Assembly (NCBI RefSeq): GCF_009497655.1
Contig: NZ_CP023317.1
Location: 711,501-775,500 of the forward strand
Source: Priestia megaterium
GTDB lineage: Bacteria > Bacillota > Bacilli > Bacillales > Bacillaceae_H
Direction of reading: 5' to 3'
Length of the DNA: 64,000 nucleotides
In this document: piece after piece, positions 53,101-61,227 of the stretch
Numbering within the stretch: position 1 is the first letter of the stretch
Layout: each line of letters begins with the position of its first letter
Program-made: the position numbers and the translations under genes
Notes under the pieces: generated by a model
Databases searched by the model: none
What the model saw: the letters and a program-made list of their open reading frames with translations, nothing else
Told to the model about the DNA's origin: nothing

Positions 53101-53303
53101 AGGAAAAATGACAATCCGGAGCGCACGTTCAGTTATTCTTAACAAGCGAATGAATTCTTAGCTTTGACAAGTTTAACTTGTAAGGTGAAGAAATTCATCA
53201 CATAATCTTATTAGATCTGAACCTTGTTAGCCCGGATGAGGATTTGTCGAAAACGATTCACTAGAAAAAACCTTCGAGACCGCCAACTCGGAGGTTTTTT
53301 TAT
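53101..53303 (+). ncRNA. Rod-shaped structured RNA, 6S-like candidate
   Basis: A TATACT -10 (53089) precedes a region where four nested helices pair in order: ATCCGG (53114) with CCGGAT (53232); GTTCAG (53127) with CTGAAC (53217); ATGAATT (53150) with AATTCAT (53192); and a terminal ACAAGTT-T-AACTTGT (53167-53181). Between the second and third helix lies a 17/18-nt internal loop on the two sides, like the central bubble of 6S RNA. A strong terminator (AAAACCTTCGAG...CTCGGAGGTTTT) ends it. No coding frame fits. 6S identity is only suggested by shape and the length of about 200 nt. Confidence 0.5.
53268..53303. terminator. Terminator of the structured RNA
   Basis: AAAACCT(T)CGAG pairs with CTCG(G)AGGTTTT, then T7; the opposite strand also ends in a T run, so it could stop transcripts from both sides. 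Confidence 0.82.
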
Positions 53304-53524
53304 TTTTGTGTATGGGAAGTAAAAAAAAGACATAGACTAATAAAGAAAAAGGTCCTGCACCCATAATCGGTCGTAGTTGATTACACCTTGTCCATTTCTG
53401 CAAGGAAGCTGTCTTTTTACTATAGGGAAGTGCCGCCAAACACCATTCCCTAAAGACAATCAGCACACGAGCCTTATGGATGAAGAACCCTTTAGACGAT
53501 ACTTATCGGTGATTACTTATTTTA

Positions 53525-53647
53525 CTACTGGAAAAATAGCAAAATAAGAGCGACTATGGCTCCTAAAAGCTCTACGTAAGCCGTTAGGAGCTGAACATTC
53601 TCAGCATCTAGGAAAAATGACTTGAGGATTCGTCTCAGACTATCCAC
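53525..53647 (-). CDS. Possible small membrane peptide, 40 aa
   Basis: From GTG 53647 the minus strand encodes a peptide with an amphipathic basic head (DSLRRILKSFFLDAENVQ) and a C-terminal hydrophobic stretch (LTAYVELLGAIVALILLFFQ, about 20 residues). AAGG lies about 12 bases upstream (9 from an adjacent GTG at 53650). The transcript would continue into a structured region with a bulged hairpin (53411-53457) before meeting the terminator of the convergent RNA. The layout resembles small hydrophobic type I toxins, but the start codon and translation are unproven. The remaining gene-free sequence 53304-53784 shows nothing else I can name. Confidence 0.35.
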   Translation of the reverse strand: MDSLRRILKSFFLDAENVQLLTAYVELLGAIVALILLFFQ

Positions 53648-53784
53648 CACCTTTTTTTTCCTTGCGTGAGTTCCCAAGGGAAAGAAAGGGGACGACAGTG
53701 CTTCTTTATTTTAACAAAAGTAGGAAATGATAAGTAGATTTATTTGAAGTGTAAATTAAAAAAGCATGTAAAATACATGCTTTT

Positions 53785-53982
53785 TTAATTTGGGTAAATT
53801 TCTTTTATGCGTCCGACTTGTCCATCTGTTAAACGAACTTTGATACCGTGCGGGTGAAAGCTTGAATTGGTCAGAATGTCTTTGACCGTTCCGTGTGTAA
53901 GTTTTCCAGAACGCTGATCTGCTTTTAAAACAATGTCGACTTCAATTCCAGGGGCTACGTCTTTTCTATTTTGTCCGTTCAT
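53785..53982 (-). CDS. ywbE: YwbE-family protein
   Basis: 65 aa (DUF2196): VAPGIEVDIVLKADQRSGKL (about 9), TVKDILTNSSFHPHGIKVRL (split, about 33) and GQVGRIKEIYPN at the end. It is a small beta-barrel-like conserved protein of unknown function found in many Firmicutes. The ATG overlaps the stop of the preceding Lys-rich gene by one base, so translation is coupled. Confidence 0.88.
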   Translation of the reverse strand: MNGQNRKDVAPGIEVDIVLKADQRSGKLTHGTVKDILTNSSFHPHGIKVRLTDGQVGRIKEIYPN

Positions 53983-54161
53983 TATACACCTGTTCTCTTT
54001 CGCTGATTATTCGTTTTTTTTGTTTGTTGACTCGTCAGCTTTTTGGTTGCTTGATTGGTACTGCCGTTCTTAGCTTTACTTGAAGATTGATTTTTCTTAT
54101 TAGCAAGCTGCTGTTTGATAGCATCTTGAAGGCTAATTTTCTTTTTAAGTTGTTCTGTCAT
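53982..54161 (-). CDS. Small Lys/Gln-rich basic protein, 59 aa
   Basis: ATG at 54161 follows AGGAGG. The product starts MTEQLKKKISLQDAIKQQL and the rest is Lys, Gln, Ser, Thr and Asn rich with NNQRKRTGV at the end; it is probably disordered and nucleic-acid binding. Its stop overlaps the ywbE start (TAATG). No family recognised. Confidence 0.7.
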   Translation of the reverse strand: MTEQLKKKISLQDAIKQQLANKKNQSSSKAKNGSTNQATKKLTSQQTKKTNNQRKRTGV

Positions 54162-54217
54162 AAAGGTTCCTCCTGAATACGTACATCGTCTGAAAAAACA
54201 AAGAAAGTAAGGGAATG

Positions 54218-54247
54218 AAAAAGCTGACTATCTAGTCAGCTTTTTTT
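54218..54247. terminator. Terminator after the HxlR gene
   Basis: AAAAAGCTGACTA/TAGTCAGCTTTTT with a 2-nt apex, T-rich both ways; it ends the minus-strand HxlR gene. Confidence 0.85.
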
Positions 54248-54614
54248 AATTAGAAACAGTGACTTCTTCTACAGGCTGCATAAGTACAGCTTCTTTATCA
54301 GGGTACGTTTTTTCAATATGATGTTCTCCCCAAGAGCATAGTGAATCAAGAATGCTTTTTAAAGACCATCCGTAATCTGTTAAAGAATATTCTACTCGAG
54401 GCGGCATTTCATTGTACATTTTTCTAACAATGATGCCGTCTGCTTCAAGCTCACGAAGCTGCTGCGTTAATACTTTTTGTGTAACGCGCGGCATAATTCT
54501 TTTTAATTCTCCAGGGCGTTTTGTCCCTTTAATTAAGTGGCAAAGAATAACGACTTTCCACTTGCCTCCAATGACTTCTAATGCCGCTTCCACTGGAATA
54601 TTATATTTTTTCAC
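54246..54614 (-). CDS. HxlR-family transcriptional regulator
   Basis: 122 aa from GTG 54614, after AAGGAGA; the longer frame to 54656 has no site. Core HxlR motifs: [20 protein letters not shown] (split, about 7), [19 protein letters not shown] (split, about 36), [20 protein letters not shown] (split, about 63). A winged-helix dimer. No Cys at the redox position used by YodB is evident near the N-terminus. It diverges from an MFS gene, which it probably represses. Confidence 0.85.
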   Translation of the reverse strand: MKKYNIPVEAALEVIGGKWKVVILCHLIKGTKRPGELKRIMPRVTQKVLTQQLRELEADGIIVRKMYNEMPPRVEYSLTDYGWSLKSILDSLCSWGEHHIEKTYPDKEAVLMQPVEEVTVSN

Positions 54615-54687
54615 GTTAACAACTCTCCTTGTTCTAGAGATAACGGTTAAATGCATGGTTTCGCATTTTTTCTGATGTTTATCATAC

Positions 54688-54800
54688 CACTATAGTGCAG
54701 AATTTTCTAGGTGTAAGCATTTTTTTAGAATACCCAATAGTTCATGACTTTAGTATTTACGCTTATTGTAACCTCCAGGTACCTATATCACTTGAAAGTG
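54688..54800. promoter_or_regulatory. Candidate HxlR operators between divergent genes
   Basis: CACTATAGTG (54688) is a perfect palindrome, and CACTTGAAAGTG (54789) is CACTT-GA-AAGTG flanked by GTAC on both sides. HxlR proteins commonly bind such TAGT/ACTT-centred palindromes. The assignment is inference. Confidence 0.4.
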
Positions 54801-54942
54801 CGTACTTTTTCTTTGGTTTTACATCGCTCATAATAACAATTGTTGATGGCCGGTTAGCGAATATATGAAGGGTACCTAAGCTAATCAGCTGTAAGAGAAG
54901 CTATTATAAAAAGTTATTATAACGAACAGGAGGCGTTAAGAA

Positions 54943-56142
54943 GTGAATACACTTTCACAAACACAACAAAGTAAAAAAAGCGGTGCTTTGCCGCTATTAG
55001 CGCTAGCTATTAGCGCCTTTGGAATCGGGACAACAGAGTTTGTTCCAGTAGGTTTATTATCATCGCTTGCAGATGATTTAAATATTTCCATTACACTAGC
55101 AGGGTTATTAATTTCAGGGTACGCAATGGGAGTTGCATTTGGAGCGCCCGTATTAACAGCATTAACAAGTAAAATGAGCAGAAAATCATTGCTGATGCTA
55201 TTAATGGTTATTTTTATCGTAGGAAACTCAGTAGCAGCTTTATCAACAAGCTTTGGGCTGCTGCTTATAGCACGAATTATTACTGCATTTTCACACGGGA
55301 TTTTCTTTTCTATCGGTGCGACTATCGCTGCTGATTTGGTGCCGGAAGATAAGCGGGCAAGTGCCATTGCTTTAATGTTTACAGGTTTGACAGTTGCAAC
55401 TGTTACAGGTGTTCCACTTGGTACATTTATCGGACAAGCTTTCGGCTGGAGAGCAACATTTTGGGGAGTAGCGTTACTTGGCGTTATTGCCATTATTGCC
55501 AGTGCTCTTTTAGTGCCTAAAAACTTAAAAGAAGCGCCGCCGGCAAAGTTTAGTGATCAATTAAAAATTTTGAAAAACGGGCCGCTTTTACTATCGTTTG
55601 CTATTACTGCTTTAGGTTATGGCGGAACGTTTGTAGCTTATACGTATTTAGCACCTATTCTTGAAAAATTAACAGGATACGCACCAAGCGCAGTTAGTAT
55701 CTTGCTATTAGTATACGGCGTAGCAGTAGCCATCGGAAATACGATTGGAGGAAAAGCTGCGAATAAAAATCCGTTAAAAGCATTATTTTGGATGTTTTTA
55801 ATTCAAGCCGTTATCTTAGTTATTTTATCGTTTACTGCATCGTTTAAAGTAGCGGGAACAATTACGATTTTTGCCATGGGCTTATTGGCATTTATGAACG
55901 TACCTGGACTGCAAGTGCTGGTCGTGAACTTAGCTGAAAAGTATGTTCCTTCAGCAGTAAACGTAGCCTCTGCGCTGAATATTGCTGCATTTAACGTTGG
56001 AATTGCTATTGGTTCTTTTGTAGGCGGCCTGATTGTTGATTCCATTGGTCTTGTTCATACTCCTTGGATTGGAGGAGTGATGGTTTTAGGAGCGGTCTTA
56101 TTAACCGCATGGAGCCGCTCAATAGAAGCAAAAGCAAAATAA
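54943..56142 (+). CDS. MFS transporter, DHA1 drug/sugar efflux type
   Basis: 399 aa from GTG 54943, nine bases after AGGAGG. Twelve membrane helices. The DHA1 motif C region AFGIGTTEFVPVGLL (about 28), loop motif KMSRKSLL (about 80) and VTGVPLGTFIGQAFGWRATF (split, about 152) place it with AraJ/YdhP/PbuE-like exporters. Divergent from the HxlR gene. The substrate is unknown. Confidence 0.82.
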   Translation: MNTLSQTQQSKKSGALPLLALAISAFGIGTTEFVPVGLLSSLADDLNISITLAGLLISGYAMGVAFGAPVLTALTSKMSRKSLLMLLMVIFIVGNSVAALSTSFGLLLIARIITAFSHGIFFSIGATIAADLVPEDKRASAIALMFTGLTVATVTGVPLGTFIGQAFGWRATFWGVALLGVIAIIASALLVPKNLKEAPPAKFSDQLKILKNGPLLLSFAITALGYGGTFVAYTYLAPILEKLTGYAPSAVSILLLVYGVAVAIGNTIGGKAANKNPLKALFWMFLIQAVILVILSFTASFKVAGTITIFAMGLLAFMNVPGLQVLVVNLAEKYVPSAVNVASALNIAAFNVGIAIGSFVGGLIVDSIGLVHTPWIGGVMVLGAVLLTAWSRSIEAKAK

Positions 56143-56145
56143 AAC

Positions 56146-56174
56146 AGAGATCATCGCCTTTTGCGATGATCTCT
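56146..56174 (+). terminator. Inverted repeat after the MFS gene
   Basis: AGAGATCATCGC/GCGATGATCTCT, 12-bp stem with CTTTT loop; the U-tract is very short, so read-through into the next gene is possible. Confidence 0.6.
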
Positions 56175-56198
56175 TAGCTATAAAAGGAGAGGAAGCAA

Positions 56199-57155
56199 AT
56201 GACTACATTTCAACATCATAAGGCGTATCGTCGTATGTACAAGGAGAATGAGTTAACGTTAGGTTTGCATATGCCGCTTGAAAATTATCAGTATGCCACG
56301 CCTACGATGGAGAAACAAGTAGAGCTCACGCAGCTTGCAGAACAATATGGATTTACAAGCTTATGGTTCCGTGATGTCCTTCTTCAAGATCCATCATTTG
56401 GCGATCCAGCCACGGGTCAAATTTATGATATGCTTATTTATTTGACTTACCTTGCCAGTCAAACAAAAGAAATTGCTCTCAGTACATCTGCTATTGTGCT
56501 ACCTTTACGCCATCCGCTTCGTGTAGCTAAAGAAATGGCAACCATTGATCAGCTTTTTCCTGAGCGTTTGATTATGGGCGTATCCTCTGGAGACCGTCAA
56601 GCAGATTTTCGAGGGTTAGGTATTCCTCATGAAGAAAGAGGAAAGCGATTTGCAGAGGCTTTTCATTATTTAGAAGAAGCGTTAAATAAAGAATTTCCAT
56701 CTATCCAGTCTGCTTTGGGGTCCATTCAAGGAGCAAATGTTGTTCCTAAGCCAACGAAACGTATTCCAACGATGATCACGGGATACAGCCAGCAAAATAT
56801 GGAGTGGTTTGCACAGCATGGAGACGGCTGGATGTATTATCCTCGTCATCCGCATTTTCAAGCAGAAGCCATTAAACAGTGGAGAGAACTGGTTGATATC
56901 TATCATCCAGGCGTTTTTAAACCTTTTACACAACCTATGCATCTAGATTTGGCAGAAGATCCAAATGAAATGCCAACGCCAATTCGTTTAGGATTTCGAG
57001 CAGGGCGTAATACATTAATTGAGCTTCTTTCTATTTATAAAGAAATAGGAGTTAACCATCTCTTTTTTGCTCTTTTTGATAGTAAGCGTCCGGCTGAAGA
57101 AGTCATACATGAGCTTGGTGAAGAAGTGCTTCCGCATTTCCCGTCTCATATGTAG
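56199..57155 (+). CDS. LLM-class flavin-dependent oxidoreductase
   Basis: 318 aa with the luciferase-like TIM barrel: GFTSLWFRDVLLQDPSFGDP (split, about 48), LSTSAIVLPLRHPLRVAKEM (split, about 95), GVSSGDRQADFRGLG (about 127) and HGDGWMYYPRHP (about 205). It uses FMN or F420-type cofactors; Bacillus members use FMN. Site GGAGAGG. It may be cotranscribed with the MFS gene. The substrate is unknown. Confidence 0.83.
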   Translation: MTTFQHHKAYRRMYKENELTLGLHMPLENYQYATPTMEKQVELTQLAEQYGFTSLWFRDVLLQDPSFGDPATGQIYDMLIYLTYLASQTKEIALSTSAIVLPLRHPLRVAKEMATIDQLFPERLIMGVSSGDRQADFRGLGIPHEERGKRFAEAFHYLEEALNKEFPSIQSALGSIQGANVVPKPTKRIPTMITGYSQQNMEWFAQHGDGWMYYPRHPHFQAEAIKQWRELVDIYHPGVFKPFTQPMHLDLAEDPNEMPTPIRLGFRAGRNTLIELLSIYKEIGVNHLFFALFDSKRPAEEVIHELGEEVLPHFPSHM

Positions 57156-57160
57156 CAAAC

Positions 57161-57297
57161 AAAAAGAGGCTGAGACAAAAGCAGTTTACTTAAAGGAAAA
57201 TCCGAACGATGAATCGTTCGGATTTTTTCATTTATCCAATTCGCTCATCTTTAGATTCCAGATTCCATTGATTTCGTTATGTCTAACTCTTTTTTTA
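57161..57297 (+). repeat. Dispersed intergenic repeat, copy 5 (minimal)
   Basis: It starts AAAAAGAGGCTGAGACAAAA six bases after the oxidoreductase stop, then a perfect 14-bp hairpin (AAAATCCGAACGAT, apex GA, reverse complement; T6), a short TCGCTCATCTTTAGATTCC spacer and the right end TTTCGTTATGTCTAACTC plus T7. This is the shortest complete copy: both ends and the hairpin, without the GC-rich module. Confidence 0.85.
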
Positions 57298-57417
57298 TAT
57301 AGATTTCAAGTTATAGGATATATAAGAAATATGTATTAGAGTTATTGATTCTATGTTCTTTATAATAAAAGTATCCATTATCTCCTTGGGTGATATAAAG
57401 TCGAAAGGAGAAACACG

Positions 57418-58344
57418 ATGAGTGTTGCATTTCTATTTCCAGGACAAGGTGCACAATATGCTGGTATGCTTCATGATATAAAAAATAAATGGGGATTAAC
57501 GACTACGTTTGAAGAAGCAAGTGAGGCTTTAAATCAAGACGTATTATCGTTAGATTCGTCAGAAAAATTAAAATATAATAAAAATGTTCAGATATGTCTT
57601 TTTATTGCAGGAGTGGCTACGGCTAGATCGTTTAAAAATAAAGGTTACTCGCCAGACGTGGTAGGAGGGCATTCAATAGGGGCGTTTGGAGCAGCAGTTA
57701 TATCTGAAGTGTTATCTTTTAAAGAAGCTCTTTTTCTTGTGGGAAAAAGAGGGGAACTGATGGGAAATGCCTATCCTGATGGTTATGGTATGGGGGTTGT
57801 AATGGGACTGCGCGAACATCAGCTTCTCTCTATTGTACATGAAATATCCACCGATGCAGCTCCTGTTTACGTAGCGAATCTAAATGCTCCTGATCAAATA
57901 ACGCTTTCTGGCACTTTAAAAGCAATTGAGGAAGTTCTTGAAAAAGCATCTAAAAAAGGGGCTAGGAAAACCAAAATGCTTCATGTAACGGTGCCTTCTC
58001 ACTGTCCTCTTATGGAAGGAGTTTCGAGCGAATTACGAAAAATAATAACGGAAGTGAAAGGAAAAGACCCGATCGTTCCTTTTATAGGTAATTGTAAAGC
58101 TCGGAAATTATGGAAAGCTGCTGATATTAAGGAAGATCTGGCAGCGAGTGTTGCCCTGCCCGTCCGTTGGCATGATATGACGGAAGTTATGTATGAAATG
58201 GGTACAAGATTATATATTGAAATGGCTCCAGGAAGAGTACTAACGGATTTGACTGCTAAGAGCTTTCCGGAAGCAAGGGCTATTTCTGCAGCCGAATCTA
58301 CTATGAAATCTGTGTTAATTTTAATGGAGAAAGAAAAAATGTAA
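57418..58344 (+). CDS. mdcH: Malonate decarboxylase malonyl-CoA acyltransferase subunit MdcH
   Basis: 308 aa of the FabD fold. LFPGQGAQYAGML (about 5), nucleophile GGHSIGAFGAA (Ser about 85) and the His in HVTVPSHCPLM (about 198) are in place. It loads malonyl onto the acyl carrier MdcC to prime the enzyme. It is first in the operon, whereas in Pseudomonas and Acinetobacter mdcH comes late. Site GAAAGGAG. Confidence 0.87.
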   Translation: MSVAFLFPGQGAQYAGMLHDIKNKWGLTTTFEEASEALNQDVLSLDSSEKLKYNKNVQICLFIAGVATARSFKNKGYSPDVVGGHSIGAFGAAVISEVLSFKEALFLVGKRGELMGNAYPDGYGMGVVMGLREHQLLSIVHEISTDAAPVYVANLNAPDQITLSGTLKAIEEVLEKASKKGARKTKMLHVTVPSHCPLMEGVSSELRKIITEVKGKDPIVPFIGNCKARKLWKAADIKEDLAASVALPVRWHDMTEVMYEMGTRLYIEMAPGRVLTDLTAKSFPEARAISAAESTMKSVLILMEKEKM

Positions 58345-58381
58345 GCGCATTAATTTAGGAGTAGAAGAAAGGAGCTAGAAC

Positions 58382-60034
58382 ATGAGTGGAATAAAAAAAA
58401 CTTCAAAATCATGGACAACCCGCCGAGATCAAAAAGCAGCTCGCCTTGCGAAAATAGACCAACTTCTTAAAGGAAAGTTATTGGATAATGAACACATTAT
58501 TGAAGCGTTAGAATTGCTTATATCACCTGGAGATAAAGTAGTGCTTGAAGGAGACAATCAAAAGCAAGCATCTTTTTTATCAAAGGCGCTGAATGAAGTA
58601 AGCGCTGATAAAATAAACGGTCTTCATATGATTATGTCTAGTATTTCACGCCCGGAACATCTCGACATATTTGAGAAAGGAATTGCTGAAAAAATTGATT
58701 TTTCGTACGCCGGTGCTCAAAGTCTTCGCGTATCTCAAATGATTGAAGATGGCACGTTGAAAATGGGAGAAATTCATACATATCTAGAGCTTTACGGACG
58801 CCTTTTCATTGATTTAATTCCCAATATTGCATTAGTGGCTGCCGATAAAGCGGATGCACAAGGTAACTTATATACAGGAGCAAATACGGAAGAAACGCCG
58901 ACGATTATCGAAGCAACAGCGTTTAAGGACGGAATTGTCATTGTGCAGGTAAATGAACTTGTTGAAGAACTTCCGCGAGTTGATATTCCGGCTTCTTGGA
59001 TTGATTGTATCGTCGTGGCCAATCAGCCTTATCAATTGGAAGCTTTATTTACCCGAGATCCTCGTCATATTACAGAGCTCCAAATTCTAATGGCTATGAT
59101 GACGATTCGAGGTATCTATGAGCGCCACAGCGTACAATCATTAAATCATGGCATTGGCTTTAATACAGCTGCAATTGAGCTTTTGCTGCCTACCTATGGA
59201 GAAAAGTTAGGGCTGAAAGGTAAAATATGCAAGAACTGGGCTCTGAACCCTCACCCTACGTTAATTCCGGCTATTGAAAGCGGATGGATTGAGAGCGTAC
59301 ACTGCTTTGGCGGAGAAGTAGGAATGGAACAATACACAGCAGCTCGTCCAGATGTATTTTTTACAGGACGCGACGGCAGCCTGCGCTCAAACCGTGCGAT
59401 GTGTCAAGTCGCTGGTCAATATGCGGTAGATGCTTTCGTGGGATCAACTTTGCAAATAGATGGAGAAGGAAATTCTTCTACCGTCACATCTGGACGTTTA
59501 TCAGGGTTTGGCGGAGCGCCTAACATGGGGCATGATCCTAGAGGCCGACGGCATTCTACGTCTGCTTGGTTGGATATGATGAACGATAAGCATGAATTAG
59601 CAAGAGGCAGAAAGCTAGTTGTACAAATGGTTGAAACCTTTCAATCAGGAAATGAGCCTGTTTTCGTTGAGTCTTTGGATGCGGTAAATGTAGCTAAACA
59701 AGCAAACTTAGCTACTGCTCCTGTCATGATTTACGGGGATGATGTGACACATGTCGTGACTGAAGAAGGAATTGCTTATTTATATAAAGCACAAAGCTTG
59801 GAAGAAAGAAAAGCAGCGCTTGAAGCAGTAGCGGGGGTAACGCCTATAGGGTTACGGCACAACCAAAATAAAGTGGAAAGAATGCGCAGAGATGGCTTAG
59901 TGGCTTTTCCGAAAGATTTACAGATTCGCCGTACGGAAGCAAAGCGTTCGCTGTTAGCGGCGAAAAGTGTAGAAGATTTAGTAGAATGGTCAGATGGTTT
60001 ATATAATCCGCCTGCTAAATTTAGGAGCTGGTAA
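58382..60034 (+). CDS. mdcA: Malonate decarboxylase alpha subunit (acyl carrier transferase)
   Basis: 550 aa, the usual MdcA length. Starts with a WTTRRDQKAARLAKI motif (about 12), then ISPGDKVVLEGDNQKQASFL (split, about 47), VNELVEELPRVDIPASWID (about 187) and GRLSGFGGAPNMGHDPRGRR (split, about 376). It swaps acetyl and malonyl on the carrier, releasing acetate. Site GGAGCTAG. Confidence 0.92.
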   Translation: MSGIKKTSKSWTTRRDQKAARLAKIDQLLKGKLLDNEHIIEALELLISPGDKVVLEGDNQKQASFLSKALNEVSADKINGLHMIMSSISRPEHLDIFEKGIAEKIDFSYAGAQSLRVSQMIEDGTLKMGEIHTYLELYGRLFIDLIPNIALVAADKADAQGNLYTGANTEETPTIIEATAFKDGIVIVQVNELVEELPRVDIPASWIDCIVVANQPYQLEALFTRDPRHITELQILMAMMTIRGIYERHSVQSLNHGIGFNTAAIELLLPTYGEKLGLKGKICKNWALNPHPTLIPAIESGWIESVHCFGGEVGMEQYTAARPDVFFTGRDGSLRSNRAMCQVAGQYAVDAFVGSTLQIDGEGNSSTVTSGRLSGFGGAPNMGHDPRGRRHSTSAWLDMMNDKHELARGRKLVVQMVETFQSGNEPVFVESLDAVNVAKQANLATAPVMIYGDDVTHVVTEEGIAYLYKAQSLEERKAALEAVAGVTPIGLRHNQNKVERMRRDGLVAFPKDLQIRRTEAKRSLLAAKSVEDLVEWSDGLYNPPAKFRSW

Positions 60035-60039
60035 AAAAT

Positions 60040-60897
60040 ATGCGTATTCAAGAAGAGCCAAAAACAACTGTGTTTTCTTCATGCCTGATAGCTAAAATGG
60101 CAGTTACCGCTTTGGTTGATGAAGCGGTACTTACACCTAAGCCGGGGCTTGTAGATGCAGCAACAACTGGATCTCATCAAGATATGAATATTGAGACGCT
60201 GCTAGCCTCTGCTTATGCTTTACAACCGACCTTCTCACAGATTGCATTATATAGTCAAGGAAAGCAGCCGAGTCAGATGCTAAGGGAAGAAATTGCTCGA
60301 ATTGGACGCGAAGGTGAACAAATTATGTACGCGGCTACGGATGGTGTCAATACACACAAGGGAGCTATTTGGGCATTAGGTCTACTTGCTTCTGCAACAG
60401 CGGTTTGCGGTATTCAAGCATCACCTGCATCCATCACAGAAGCTGCAGGAAAAATTGCTCGTTATGCAGATCGCTTTTGTACTCTGCATTCATCTAATGG
60501 ACTTCGTGTGAAAAAAAAGTATGGCGCAAAAGGAGCGGCTGGAGAGGCGAAGCAAGGATTTCCTCACGTGATTCATATAGGCTTGCCTGCTTTACATAAG
60601 GCTCGCAAGCTAGGCATACATGAAACATCAGCGCGGATTGATACTTTAGTAACACTAATCGCCAATCTTGATGATACGTGTATTTTGCATCGTGCTGGTC
60701 CAGTTGTATTAGAGGAGGTTAAAATGGCGGCATCCAATGTGTTAGAAGTTGGAGGGGTATCTACATCAATAGGAAAACAGCGGCTGGAAGCGTTAGATCA
60801 TATTTTTCTATCATCTAACGCTTCTCCAGGTGGAAGTGCAGATTTGCTGGCTGCTGTATTATTTTTAGATCGAATATCTCTTTTTAAAGAATCATAA
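60040..60897 (+). CDS. mdcB: Triphosphoribosyl-dephospho-CoA synthase MdcB
   Basis: 285 aa of the CitG/MdcB family: ALVDEAVLTPKPGLVDAATT (split, about 24), TDGVNTHKGAIWALGLL (about 100), ASPGGSADLLAAVLFLDRI (about 262). It makes the precursor of the 2'-(5''-phosphoribosyl)-3'-dephospho-CoA prosthetic group of MdcC. Five bases after mdcA; GGAG is inside the mdcA end. Confidence 0.9.
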   Translation: MRIQEEPKTTVFSSCLIAKMAVTALVDEAVLTPKPGLVDAATTGSHQDMNIETLLASAYALQPTFSQIALYSQGKQPSQMLREEIARIGREGEQIMYAATDGVNTHKGAIWALGLLASATAVCGIQASPASITEAAGKIARYADRFCTLHSSNGLRVKKKYGAKGAAGEAKQGFPHVIHIGLPALHKARKLGIHETSARIDTLVTLIANLDDTCILHRAGPVVLEEVKMAASNVLEVGGVSTSIGKQRLEALDHIFLSSNASPGGSADLLAAVLFLDRISLFKES

Positions 60898-60924
60898 ACG
60901 TCTGCAGGGAGGAGTGAGTGGCTA

Positions 60925-61227
60925 ATGGAAACGTTAGTGTTTAAATACAAAGCCGATCGAAAGTTAACTCAGCGCGCACATGTAGGCGTTGTTGGTTCAG
61001 GGGATTTAGAAATCTTAATGGTTCCTTCTGATGAAGAACATGCTCACGTATCAGTACGAACAGGAAGTGAAGGGTTTAGTGAAACCTGGAAAGCCGTATT
61101 AGATCGGTTTTTTAGTGCTCATATGATTCAAGCGAAAATTGTAATTAATGATTTCGGTGCTACGCCCGGTGTAGTCGCTTTGCGTCTTGCACAAGCTTTG
61201 GAGGTGAGTGAAAATGGGAGTGAATAA
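60925..61227 (+). CDS. mdcC: Malonate decarboxylase acyl carrier protein MdcC
   Basis: 100 aa. VVGSGDLEILM (about 25) contains the Ser that carries the phosphoribosyl-dephospho-CoA group in MdcC/CitD-type carriers; INDFGATPGVVALRLAQALE (split, about 73) is conserved. Site GGGAGGAG. Its 3' end overlaps the next gene by 14 bases. Confidence 0.9.
   Translation: METLVFKYKADRKLTQRAHVGVVGSGDLEILMVPSDEEHAHVSVRTGSEGFSETWKAVLDRFFSAHMIQAKIVINDFGATPGVVALRLAQALEVSENGSE

Noticed and set aside
53101-53303. T-box, M-box or c-di-AMP riboswitch
   Set aside because: None of the conserved cores (GGGUGGNACCGCG, GGUGAGGCUCCU and so on) is present and no coding gene follows on the plus strand.
53227-53466. 79-codon minus-strand frame over the structured RNA region
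   Set aside because: No ribosome binding site, crosses the RNA terminator, and shows no family resemblance.
4134-57297. CRISPR array or insertion sequence as explanation of the repeats
   Set aside because: Copies are single, far apart, variable in length and have no direct repeat-spacer pattern or transposase.
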